Part shown: positions 33,380 through 43,739 of the stretch, piece after piece
Layout: each line of letters opens with the position of its first letter
Position numbering within the stretch: position 1 is the first letter of the stretch
Origin: Bos javanicus
Lineage: Eukaryota > Chordata > Mammalia > Artiodactyla > Bovidae
Assembly (NCBI RefSeq): GCF_032452875.1
Contig: NC_083897.1
Coordinates: 4,756,854-4,820,853, forward strand
Direction of reading: 5' to 3'
Length of the DNA stretch: 64,000 nucleotides
Position numbers and translations under genes: made by a program
The notes under the pieces: model-generated
Database searches by the model: none
Told to the model about the DNA's origin: nothing
What the model saw: only the letters and a program-made list of their open reading frames with translations

Positions 33380-33873
33380 GGGCGCTGAACCAAAAGACCC
33401 CACCCCAACCGCCGACCCCCGCGCCCGGCCCACTGAAATGACTCCCAGATTCGAAATTCTTTAGTATCCAGGTGCTTTAGAATCTCTTGGGAACGCGAAT
33501 TCACTGTGCGGCACACTGCAGTCACCAGCCAGCCCGCCCTGTAGGGGGCGGTGTGCCAAGGCAGGTGCATCGGCGGTGGATCCAGGAACAGGCGCCCCAC
33601 TTCCCGTCCTACAGGAGGCGCCATGCCGAGGACGGGGGTTCCCACCATGCCTTGCAGCCTCACTCGAAGCCCACAGTTTTGATGCGTCACGCCGTGTGAG
33701 GAGCCACACCACTCTTCGTTAGGGGACTCGTGGGTGTGAGGGGAAGGAGGCGAAAGAGGCCAGGACTGAGCTAGGGCTGAAGGAGGACTGAGTGAGGAGC
33801 CGAGAGGCGGATCGGTTTAGCGGCCATCTCTCACCAGAGCTGCTGCATCTCCGCAGACTAGGCCGCGGAGGTC
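33380..33873 (+). promoter_or_regulatory. CpG-rich promoter region of the TEX13-like gene
   Basis: The 0.5 kb upstream of the ATG is GC-rich and dense in CpG, unlike the flanking sequence. It contains a CRE-like TGCGTCAC at 33682-33689 and a YY1-like motif (GCGGCCATCT, 33819-33828) just before the start codon. I see no clear TATA box. The transcription start cannot be fixed; CREM/CRE control would suit a germ-cell gene, but that is inference. Confidence 0.4.
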
Positions 33874-34843
33874 ATGGCCTTGGACGGCGAAGATCCCAGG
33901 AGCGGTTTTCGCCACAGAGACGTAGTTACATTCATCAACCAAGAAGTACTCAGTAACGGCGGCGGCCCAGATTTCTACATGACCTACCGCTCGCGGCCCT
34001 GGAATGAGATCGAGGACGAGCTGCAGTCCGTCTTGGCCGACATACATGTACCTCTCAACCTCAAGAGGGCCTGTGCCTGGAGCGCGCTGGCCTTGAGCGT
34101 GCGGGTGGCCACGAGGCAGCGAGAGCAGCAGGCCCGCCGCGTCCAGCGGCTGCAGGAGCAGGTGGAGGAGCGCGAGACGGCCACCTGGGCCCTGGCCTCG
34201 CAGCTGCAGCGTCTGCGCGAGGAGCGTAAGCAGGTGGTCATGCAGTTGCGCCGCACGCGCCAAGACCTGCAACAGGCGCTGAGCGAGCGCGAGGCCCTGC
34301 GCGGGCAGCTGCTGCAGGCCCAGAGAGCAGTCAGCTCTCGATCCCCGCAGCTCCGGGCTGACACGTGGCCCGTGACCGCTGAGGAGCGCAACAAGTTGCT
34401 GGTCGCGACCTCGCAGCGAAGGCGGCTGGAGGCCCAGAGGGAGGAGGCGCAGTATGCTTTGGCAGGCGGTGTGCAGTACGTGCAGGGGGCCCAGGGTCCC
34501 TGGGCCCAGGTTGCTCAACCCCCAGCTCCCATGCCATGCCCCAGGCACATGCCATACCCCATGCCATTCCCATACCCACCACCTCCCCCACCTAGGGTAC
34601 TCTCAGAAGCCGAAGGAGCCGCCGCCACAGCAGCAGCATACCCGGCCCCCCAGATGCCTGCTCCGGTGATGTGTGCACCTGCTATGTGGCCTGTAGTTGT
34701 GTCCCAGGAAGAGGTAGCCCTGCCGTGGTACCAGAGGGTCGAAGGCCAAGGGGAAGGTCCCCACTTCGGAAACCCCGTGGGGCACTTCCAAGTTGACCCG
34801 ATGTATCAACAATCTCAGGATCGGATGCCCAGGACTCCAGATG
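33874..34843 (+). CDS. TEX13-like exon 1
   Basis: This exon carries 323 complete codons plus the first base of a split glycine codon. It is strongly GC-rich and CpG-rich over 33874-34450 compared with the AT-rich surroundings, and no stop or frameshift interrupts it. Long open frames on the opposite strand (for example 33817-34548) are shadows of its GC-rich codon pattern. Confidence 0.85.
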
Positions 34844-35671
34844 GTAAGAAAGCCTTTGAACCCTAGGAAGAGGGATCCTCAGGAGGAGGGATTGGGACTG
34901 CCTAAGGTACAGAATGGGATTAACTTTTCCTGATGTTTGGCTTGCGATGAATGCAAAAAATCTAGATACTAACTGAGGTGGGAAGTCTTGCCCCAAAGAA
35001 GCTCCTCACTGGATTCAGGGATGTAGAAAAAGAATGGAGACATATTCTAAAGAGAAATCAATTTCTGGAGGTCCCCTTCTGATCAAAAAATTTTATTTAC
35101 ATCATAGAAAATTTGAAAATCCATAAAACAAAAATTTTCATTATCCTACCAATGACCCATAACCATTTTAACACAACAATATGTTTCTACATATGGATCT
35201 CTTCCCCTACTTTCATATTATACATGTATACATGTATATATGTGTATTGTTTCAAAGAAAGATGAGATTCTAATGAATATGTTAATTTTTAAAGGAAAAT
35301 TTCTCCAATGGCATTTAAATTCACAGGTGGTAGACTTGATGGCTGCTACCGATTGGTTGACACCTTAAGGTATATGGGCTGATGTGATTAAACATTCGTT
35401 TTCTCCTTCCTATATTTTTCTTAGCCCCTCTCTCCCATGATACCAGGTCTTTGGCTGAGAATAACTGTGCTTTTAGAACATAAGATACGTTTTATTCTAG
35501 GAACACTGCTTTTCCTTGAGAATACTATCGTTATGCTGTATACTGCAGCCATGTTCATATTTGTTCCTTGATTTGTTTTTATAACATTCATTGGTTTGGG
35601 CCTGTTCTTTGTGTCTCTAAACTCCAGGATCTTCATCTGAGGCTGAAGGAAGTCCAGCTCCCTATGTGTGA
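33874..35671 (+). CDS. TEX13-family gene (testis-expressed 13-like), predicted two-exon CDS
   Basis: Seen: an intact reading frame from ATG 33874 (purine at -3, G at +4). Exon 1 is 33874-34843. A consensus donor GTAAGA at 34844 can join acceptor CTCCAG (35622-35627), and exon 2 (35628-35671) ends at TGA, for about 337 residues. Residues 1-75 resemble the TEX13 N-terminal domain (MALxxEDPxSGFRH, VVxFIN, then ACxWSxLALxVR). Residues about 80-150 and 168-193 are Arg/Gln/Glu-rich and probably coiled coil. Residues 215-241 are Met/Pro-rich and end in six prolines. I see no C-terminal RanBP2-type zinc finger of the kind in TEX13A. Known: TEX13 genes are X-linked and testis-expressed; TEX13A is linked to RNA regulation in male germ cells. 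Inference: a functional paralogue between ATP1B4 and LAMP2; I cannot say which TEX13 it corresponds to. Intron retention would instead end at TAG 34864-34866 (330 residues). Confidence 0.8.
35628..35671 (+). CDS. TEX13-like exon 2 (predicted terminal exon)
   Basis: Joined to exon 1 it completes G and reads SSSEAEGSPAPYV before TGA 35669-35671. The support is an AG acceptor after a T/C-rich stretch, an exact phase match, and the acidic-Ser/Pro composition. No homology evidence was available, so this exon is a splice-signal prediction. Confidence 0.6.
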
Positions 35672-37530
35672 ATCACCACGAAATGCCCTTCCAGCTCTCA
35701 GCAGCCTTCGCCTCAGTGAGATCTCAGCTGGCTGGAGCAGAAAAAAAAAATGAAGAATCAGAGGAAAGAAGACATTCTGACACACATCTTGTAACAAGGG
35801 AGGGCAGACAAGATTTTGTTAAGCTTAATGAATGACAAAGTTTCAAAGAGGGGTGGGAGTGTAGTAGTGAATTTTAGGGATTTAGCAGGTTTGTCAAATT
35901 GCATTCATTAATTCATTGAACAAGCAGTTATTGCCTAGCATGTACTAGTAATTACTACTGTATGTTGTTATCTGGTGCACACATTTTAACTCAATTGGAT
36001 GCAAGAGGCTACATGACAGGAGAGAGCCTAATTTGGCATATCAATTGTATCAGGTATGACTTCTTTGCCTTACATATAGTGTGGCCTTTAAGTAAATCCA
36101 ATTGAAATAAAGTCAAGATTCATTTCTACAATTCTGGGAGCAAAATCAGACTTTCATGGAAGAATTTGAATGACTGAACTGCTCATCACATTAATCCCAG
36201 TGGAAATAAATGAGCAGGGGCATATATTGGGAATGTAGCCTCACAAAAGTACAAGCAGTACTTTTCTCATACTCCTGCTGATTCCCCCCTGAGAAGGGCA
36301 ACTTTTCCTGGTTTTCTAAAAGACCACTGGGTTGTCTTGCTACACACTTAAGCCCTCAGCCTCAGGCTGCTCCCATCCCAAGCCCTTTTTCAGTCAAGAG
36401 TAGATGAAGAATAACATGTATTTTCTAGGACAGGCATTGTGCTATGAACTGTGCTTTCTTGAACTAAATTAAAAATAGAACTGGACTGGGATAGGCACTC
36501 TTGAGAATGCCCCTGGATCCTTCTCTTCCACTTGGTGTCTTCAGGTGCTCTGCTTCCCTGAGGCAGCTGCTGCAAGCCAGGGGGAGCCAGGGTCCACCCA
36601 GGGGCTGGAGGTCAGTTCAGGCTCCAGTCTGAACAAGAGGCGTCCTCAAGTTCCTCCAAGAGATTCCAGCTCACCAGGCTCAGCATTTGTCAGAGGTTTT
36701 CTGCTTCTAACTAGTAATAGAGTGTTCACTTACCTGCTGTGTCTTCTGCGCTGTGTGTACCGAGGGGCAGGTTTGCTCAGAAGTGGTGTTTTAAATCTGC
36801 CTCTTCCCTCCATCCCACTGAGGTGACTAGAGAATTCCATGTCATTCACTATGGAAGGGCCCCTCCTCTTCCTGTGAGTTACTCAAGAACTGGGGGGAGG
36901 GACTTCCGTGGGGTCTTCAGTCCATTGTGATTGTGCCTGCTCCCCTCACTGTCTGTGTCCTTGAAGGTGCGCTTCTCTTCTAGTCCTGGGCCCGTGGGGC
37001 ACGAGAGGAGAGGTGAGGTGAGGTGAGGAGGGGGCTTCTGCCTAGGCTGGGATGTGTCCAGCCTCCCTATCTGCACCAAGAAGCCATTTCCCTGAGGCCC
37101 TGTCTCCCAGAAGTGCCTTGAGCAGAAATTTCTGCCCTGCAGGGCACTCTCCCCTCCCTCCTATGCACAGTCCCATCAAGGTGCTCAGGATTCTGGAGAA
37201 GAGCCAGGCTTAGCCAGTTGGCTAATGTGGCAAATGTTTCCAGAGGCAAAAGGGGTGGAGTCTGGCTCCCTGCTTGGTGTAGAGACACATGGGGCAGAGA
37301 ACAGACATGAAGCTGCCCCGCCAGCGTCCTCGCTCCCAGGGTCCTGATTACTGGGAGGCCTTGGTTATTCGGGAGGGTGCTGGGGAGGAAGGGGACCGTC
37401 GAGGGCATCATCACAAAGCTAAGTTTTCTGGGTTGGAGGCTGGTTCTGTGATACACTTGTGTATGCTGATTACTCCCTGGAATTCTGGGAGGACAGGACA
37501 CAGATGAGATGGGAATATTATAGTACATTT
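35672..37530. other. TEX13-like 3' flank, nothing firmly recognised
   Basis: Includes the candidate poly(A) signal at 36106. A GC-richer stretch at 36.5-37.5 kb has several short frames on both strands without recognisable protein. GAGGTGAGGTGAGGTGAGG at about 37010-37030 is a short pentamer repeat. Confidence 0.4.
36106..36111 (+). terminator. Candidate poly(A) signal of the TEX13-like gene
   Basis: AATAAA 435 bases after the predicted exon 2 stop, followed by mixed sequence. It is the first canonical hexamer I found downstream on this strand. Confidence 0.45.
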
Positions 37531-37536
37531 TAATCT

Positions 37537-37705
37537 GGTGGTTCTCAATGCATGGCTTTTGAACCAGCAGCATCAGGATCAACTGGGAACTTAATCACAA
37601 ATGCAAATCCTCAAGCTCTACCTCAGACCTCCTGACTCCAGAAGTTGTGGGGGGTAAGGGTCTAACAGGTGTTTCTGGTGCTTACTAAGGTTTGAGAACC
37701 TTTGT
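37537..37705 (+). mobile_element. MER20-type hAT (Charlie) MITE
   Basis: Opens GGTGGTTCTCAA, continues ACCAGCAGCATCAGGATCAA and AATGCAAATCCTCAAGCTC, and ends TTTGAGAACC, the inverted terminus. Internal deletion and divergence are evident; boundaries approximate. Confidence 0.75.
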
Positions 37706-37999
37706 TTGTACCCAGAGTGTAATGGGAACAAATCACCCTGGATCCCATCATGGCTGGCTCACTTAAGGCTCCACAACACACTCTGATGTCCATTGGAATG
37801 TCTGTAGAACTGTAAGAAACCAGACTCTCCAGGTACAACTCTTCTGTAGCTCAATATAATCACCTAATGTTTCAGGGGTGACTTTTTTTCATAGCAACCT
37901 GCATGAATCTTTGGCCAGAATCATTAAGGTTGGCTGTGCCCAAGCTGGACACACGCAGGTAAAGGCAGTAATTTGTTTAAGATCCTGAGTGACGGGGCT

Positions 38000-38400
38000 C
38001 ATACACCTGCTCTACCAATTACTAGCTGTGTAACCTAAAACAAGCTACTGAATTTCTCTGATCCCCAAAAAGTGTCGGCTGCCTTCCCCCACCATTGGGA
38101 TCTCTGTGATGCTGGGGTAATGGGTATAAAGGGTGCCCATGGTGTGACTTCTCATACCACAGAGTGGCCACCATGTGACACTGTATGGCTATTATCCTCA
38201 TTGGTGACAGCTCTGTCAAGTATAGGTATAATAGAGCCTCTATTAATAGTGCTTCACGGAGGATGTTTTACTCCCATTTTAACAAATGTGGCAACTCAGT
38301 AAGTTACCCAGAGTCATTTAGTTGGGAGTTGGTGAAGTGTGGGTTCTAACCCAAGTTGCCTGGCACTGAACTCCATGCCCTTTCTGCTATATCAGAACCT
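38000..38400. repeat. MIR-type SINE relics
   Basis: 38010-38070 (ACTAGCTGTGTAACC, then TGAATTTCTCTGA) and 38270-38390 (CCCATTTTAACAAATGTGGC, then GAACTCCATGCCC) carry MIR core text, probably pieces of one or two old copies. Confidence 0.5.
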
Positions 38401-38833
38401 CAACCTTGTACCCTTACCAGTTACTAGCAGTTAACAGGGTCTGTCAATACCTTGCTGGATGTATCTGACTATAATGGAAGGACTCTGAATCATAGAGCCA
38501 GTCTGGTGGAGAGGGAAGTGAGTGGAGGTGGCCAAAGAGTCAGGGTTGGTTGTTGTGGAGTGTTGATGCTACAAAAGAAGGTGCTGGAAGGACTGTGGAC
38601 ATGGCTTCTAGGGGTGTCAGCCTGCTGAAAGTTACAGGGAGAGCGATGCAGAAAGCGGAGCAGCATAGGGTGGCTGCTACGCTCCCCGCCCCACCTCCAT
38701 AGAGCCCCTTGCCATGAACACTTCTGTCTCATACAGCTGCAGAAGTAGTGGCTCCAAGCTGACCCTTCCTCTGGGGGCCTCTGCAGGCAGCGAGTGGTAA
38801 GTGTAGGGATGGGGAGAAGCCCCACTCAGGTGT

Positions 38834-39105
38834 TGCTGCTGCTGCTGCTGCTAAGTCACTTCAGTCGTGTCTGACTCTGTGCGACCCCATAGACGGCAGC
38901 CCACCAGGCTCCCCTGTCCCTGGGATTCTCCAGGCAAGAACACTGGATTGAGTTGCCATTTCCTTCTCCAATTCATGAAAAGTGAAAGTGAAGTCGCTCA
39001 GTCGTGTCCGCCTCTTAGCAACCCCACGGACTGCAGCCCACCAGGCTCCTCCATCCATGGGATTTTCCAGGCAAGAGCACTGGAGTGGGTGCATTGCCTT
39101 CTCCA
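38834..39105 (-). repeat. BOV-A2 SINE (minus orientation)
   Basis: (TGC)n tail then both half-units in reverse, ending TTGCCTTCTCCA. Target-site duplication TCAGGTGT at 38826-38833 and 39106-39113. Confidence 0.92.
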
Positions 39106-39976
39106 TCAGGTGTCGCAGGAGGCAACAGAAGACTGCTCCGTGATAGGTGTGCTGCATCCCTCTGCAGGTGAGAGCTGTGCCCAGTGCATGGCAAATGCCA
39201 GCTAGCCAGACTAGTGAGCAATGTTCAAGTTTTCTCTAATAAAAACAAGTTTCAAATGAGGGCAGAGCCCTGATACCTGGCAGGAGTGGAGGCTTTGTCC
39301 TCTCACCGAGTCAACCCTTATTTATGAGCAAGATGCAAGAGAGAACCAAGGAGATTCATAACTCACTCTCTTGGGAAATTATTTTCCTGAGGCCCTTTCT
39401 GACTATCAAAGGAAACTGGATTCACCAAAACAGAAGCAGGAAAAGCAATTGAAACCATGTACAATCCCCAAACCTGGAGGTAACTACTGTTTATAATGTA
39501 TTTACATACACACACTTAGGTATATATAGAACCACATATTTATATACACCAAGACACAGTATGGTACATATTTTTTTGAAGCCTCCTCAACTGTAAAAGT
39601 AGTGACTCAAATTTGGATCCTTTCTATGGTGGGCTCTGCACCCCATATGCAAGAAGGTATAGGAATTGAGAGAAGTATTTTTTGGGTGGCAGAGCAGTTA
39701 CAGATTACATAGAGATTTACCAAAACAGATTAACTCAGTACATATTCCTTTCCTGCATCTGTTTCTCACTTAGCAGTAGGGTACACTGTCTCATATCTGA
39801 ATTATTTGAGAATGTAACTTTAAATGGTCATGTAAAATGCTGTCATGTCAGTGTTTCAATTTATTGTACTTAAGGAGTTCTCACTGGGCATTTAGATTGT
39901 TTTCAAATTTTCACTTCACTCTCAACAATACTAGTGTGCAGAGTCTTCTGTACCATGCCCAAGAATAAATATGAAT

Positions 39977-40247
39977 GTGAAAGTCAGTCATGTCCGACTC
40001 TTTGCGAGCCCATGGACTATACCGTTCCTGCAGTTCTCCAGATCAGAATACTGGGGTGGGTAGCCTTTCCCTTCTCCAGGGGATCTTCCCAACCCAGGGA
40101 TCAAACCCAGGTCTCCCACATTGCAGGTAGATTCTTTACCAGCTGAGCCACCAGAGAAGCCCGAGTACTGGAGTGGGTAGCCCATCCCTTCTCCATCTTC
40201 CCAATGGGTCTCCTGCATTGCAGGTGGATTCTTTACCAGCTGAGCTA
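39977..40247 (-). repeat. Bov-tA SINE (minus) with a partial tandem copy
   Basis: A near-complete Bov-tA (39977-40162) is followed at once by a second, shorter copy of its middle and head (40163-40247). Both contain GTCTCC-x-x-CATTGCAGGT and TTCTTTACCAGCTGAGC. Confidence 0.85.
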
Positions 40248-41079
40248 CAAGAAGAAAACCTAATAGTAAATATAATCATTTAAAAAATCTTAACCAGTTT
40301 GAAAGATCTTAGTTTGATTTGCATTTCTTTGCTTACATAGAAAGATGGAGTATTTTTTGAAATTACTTAACCATTTGTATTTCTTCTGTCATGATTTATT
40401 CATGTCCTAAGTGTACTCATGGAATACTCACCTTGCTTTTATTTCATAGTAAGGATATTAACCTAACCCTTTGTCATAATTAGGATGCCAAGTATTTTCC
40501 CTTGTTTGTAGATTATCTTTGTGTGTGGTGGCATTTTGATAGAAGTATTGGTACTTATGAGGTAGGTCTCAATGTATTTTTCCCAAAAATAATCAACCTA
40601 GTAGTTCAGCATCATTTTTCAATGTTCCAGTCTTTTCCCACTGATCTGAAAGGACCATCTTTATCAAATACCAAATACAGTGTGTGTATATATGTTGTCC
40701 ATTAAATTGTTGGTCTATTATTATATCCATCTAACACTTGATCTGAGCTTTATAACACATCTTAATAAATGCAGTCAAGTTATCACTCATTTTTTTCTAA
40801 ATTTTCTTGGTAGTTATCACCTGTTTATTCTCAGTTGAAGCTTTATAATTTAACTCTATTCCTGAGTCTCAAATGTACTTCTTCAACTGGATTCTGTGAG
40901 ACTTATACAATCACTTCATAATTTGTTGCTCTTTTTATAACCTAATTTGAGTGGATTTCTGCTCCTTAAGGCTTTATCTCAGCCCTATGCTCTCTTCACT
41001 TCCTCTTTCCATGATCTTGTCTAAACATTTGACATCTATCATCTAAAAGGAAGAAGATTCCAACCTATATGATTTTTTA

Positions 41080-41290
41080 AAAGCTCATGTTTATGTGAGC
41101 TTACTTTGTAAATTTGGTGGCATTATCTTATTTAATTCCCTTTAAAACCCTACAAGATAGTAAGTAGAAGGCAGTACCATCTCCATCTTACAAATGGAGA
41201 AAGCTAGGCTTAGAGGGGTTGAATAACTTGTCCAAGTTACTTATCACCCTGATGTGTGTCAAGAGCAAGGATGCACATTCTTCTCTGATA
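41080..41290 (+). repeat. MIR SINE
   Basis: MIR text, including CATTATCTTATTTAATTCCC, CTTACAAATGGAGAAAGCTA and GAATAACTTGTCCAAG. Confidence 0.7.
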
Positions 41291-41699
41291 TACCTGCCAT
41301 GCTATGCTATGTAGCATTTAAAAAGAAGGAAACATGAATATTAAATACTGTCTGCCATAAAGTGGAAAATCATAGCCGCCAGACTTTTGTTTTTGCAATT
41401 GAAGAGGACACAAGAAGCAGTATGTCATACTGAAGGGAGGTTGTAATGGTAGCATGCTTATGGCTTGGCTCTGAATCCCAGATGCATTCAATGGATTAAT
41501 GGTAGGTGTTATAATGCAGGAATAGTACTCTCCACAGTGCCTGATGGATATCAACTCTAAGGTGTACATTTTTTTTCACATTTTTGAAAACAGTAGGCCT
41601 CTCACAGTTTAACAAGTATTTATCTTAGAACTGATAGCATCTTAGATTTGATAAAACAGGTACTGAGGAGTTAATGTTTAGCTATTACTACAAAAAATG

Positions 41700-42486
41700 A
41701 CCACTTATCCATCAGCAAATATTTATTCAGTGTGAACCGTGTGTCAGGCACTAGAGACTGGAACAGCCTAGTAAACATTCCAGATTCCTGCTTTCATGAA
41801 GTTTACCTTCTAGTGGGAAGCATACATGAAATACAGATTAGCAAGTAAAATAGTATGTCAGATGGTAACGGCTGGTAAGTAATATAAGTGAAACAGACTA
41901 AAGGGGATGGGAAGTGGTGTAGGGGGGAACACTGGAGTGGTCAAGGACTGCTTCCCTTGAAGGTGACATTTGAAGAGACCTAAATGGGACTAGTGGAGAA
42001 GGCAATGGCACCCCACTCCAGTACTCTTGCCTGGGAAATCCCATGGATGGAGGGGCCTGGTGGGCTGCAGTCCACTGGGTCGCTAAGAGTCAGACACGAC
42101 TGAGCGTCTTCACTTTCACTTTTCACTTTCACGCATTGGAGAAAGAAATGGCAACCCAATCCAGTGTTCTTGCCTGGAGAATCCCAGGGATGGGGAAGCC
42201 TGGTGGGCTGCTGTCTGTGGGGTCGCACAGAGTCGGACACGACTGAAGTGACTTAGCAGCAGCAGCAGCAAATGGGACTAGAGGATGAACCGTGAGGATA
42301 GCTAGGGGATCTTTCCAGGTAGAAGGCGGAGCAAACACAAGGGCCCTGAAGGGAAGACACCCTTGAGGGTCTTTGAGGAGTAGCAAGAGGGCCAGTATGG
42401 CTGGAGAGGAGGGAGTACAGGAGAGCAGATAAGGTGGGAGTGGAAGAGTTGCACATTATGGCTGGAAAATAAGTAGGCGAATAAGG
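41700..42486 (+). repeat. Old mammalian interspersed repeat, family not named
   Basis: Text such as GTGTCAGGCACTAGAGACTG, TTCATGAAGTTTACCTTCTAG and GGGCCCTGAAGGGAAGACAC belongs to a repeat common in mammalian genomes. It is split by the BOV-A2 at 41994-42269. Related text appears at 50.68-51.15 kb. Confidence 0.5.
41994..42269 (+). repeat. BOV-A2 SINE
   Basis: Complete two-part element with (AGC)n tail. Exact 12-base target-site duplication AAATGGGACTAG at 41982-41993 and 42270-42281. Confidence 0.94.
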
Positions 42487-42692
42487 GCTTCCCTGTTGGC
42501 TCAGCAGTAAAGAACATGCCTGCAATGCAGAAGACGTGGGTTCGATCCCTGATCTGGAAGATCCCTTGGAAAAGGAAATGGCAACCCACTCCAGTATTCT
42601 TACCTGGAAAATCCCATGGACAGAGGCACCTGGCAGGCTACAGCCCATGGGGTCACAAGGACTTGGACATGACTGAGCAACCAACAACAAAT
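42487..42692 (+). repeat. Bov-tA SINE
   Basis: Head GGGCTTCCCTGTTGGCTCAG through to tail CAACCAACAACAAA. It lies just before an L1 3' end in the opposite orientation. Confidence 0.9.
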
Positions 42693-42704
42693 GTCAATCA
42701 GGAT

Positions 42705-42965
42705 TTCTTTTTAAAAAAAATTGTTTATTTAATTGGAGGCTAATTACAATATTGTGGTGGTTTTTGCCATACATCGACATGAATCAGCCACGGGTATACA
42801 TGTGTTCCCCCCATCCTGAACCCCCCCTCCCACCTCCCTCTCCACCCCATCCCTCTGGGTTGTCCCAGAGCACCAGCTCTGAGTGCCCTGCTTCATGTAT
42901 CAAACTTGTACTGGTTATCTGTTTTACCTATGGTGATATATATGTTTCAATGCCCTCTCAGAAAG
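42705..42965 (-). mobile_element. Bovine L1 3' UTR end (minus orientation)
   Basis: T-rich start, then TTAATTGGAGGCTAATTACA, CATGAATCAGCCACGGGT and the C-rich CCCCCCATCCTGAACC block, which is the reverse of the ruminant L1 3' UTR. Confidence 0.85.
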
Positions 42966-43489
42966 GCTCTAGATAGTACGAGGAACTGCATACTGGGACT
43001 CAGAACCACCCAGCAAGGACTGCCAAGTGTCATGGCTACACTGCACTTAAAGTTAGGGGATGGCTGGGGGGTAGGGATGACATTAATTTAGGTAAAGTGA
43101 GGAGACAGATCCATTTAGTCTCTTAAACACACTAATGCATGGTCAGAATGATTCATGGTGCAGAACACTTTGAGGACAGAATGATAATGATACGTGATCA
43201 GAATAACTAGATGAAGCTACTCTGAAGAACAGTGACATTCAGGGCTTAACATCTCTAACGAGGTGCAGCACAAACTGGCCTTGGTTTGATCTTTCACAAC
43301 ACACACTGCCACCACATTCACTCTTGCGTCAACTGGGCTGAACTAAACTCAAGTTATTTTAAGAATACTGAAGAACATTTATAGGGTGACTTCATGCAGG
43401 ACACAAGAGTATAGAAGTCAGATTTCTGTAACCATTTAATGTAAGGTATATGTTTCTTTTTAATCTATTCTTTCTTAGAAGCCAAGATG

Positions 43490-43730
43490 CATGGTGGTGA
43501 AGAGCACGGTCTTTGAAGGCAGAGAGAACTGGGTTCAAATGTCAGTTTCATCACTTACTCTTTGTGGGACTTTTGTTAAGTAACAGCTCAAACCTCAGTT
43601 ATCTCCTCTGTAAACTGGGAATGATACCACCCAACCTCAGAGAGTTGCTGTGAGGATTAAATGAATGAAATGCGTGTATACAGTGCACAGCACTGTAACT
43701 GCTCAATACAACTATAGCTGCATTTTCCCA
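43490..43730 (+). repeat. MIR SINE
   Basis: Long, well preserved MIR: GAACTGGGTTCAAATGTCAG, then TATCTCCTCTGTAAACTGGG and GTTGCTGTGAGGATTAAATG. Confidence 0.8.
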
Positions 43731-43739
43731 CTAAAAATG

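Noticed and set aside
33817..34548. 243-residue open frame on the minus strand
   Set aside because: Antisense shadow of the GC-rich TEX13-like exon: Leu/Ala/Arg-rich, with no family resemblance.
36545..37582. Overlapping short frames on both strands in a GC-richer region
   Set aside because: No recognisable domain, no convincing splice structure and no supporting neighbours; a non-coding transcript is possible but not supported.
38834..39105. Tandem CTG/AGC repeats as possible disease-type trinucleotide expansions
   Set aside because: They are the ordinary 4-7 unit tails of BOV-A2 SINEs, seen at most copies in the window.
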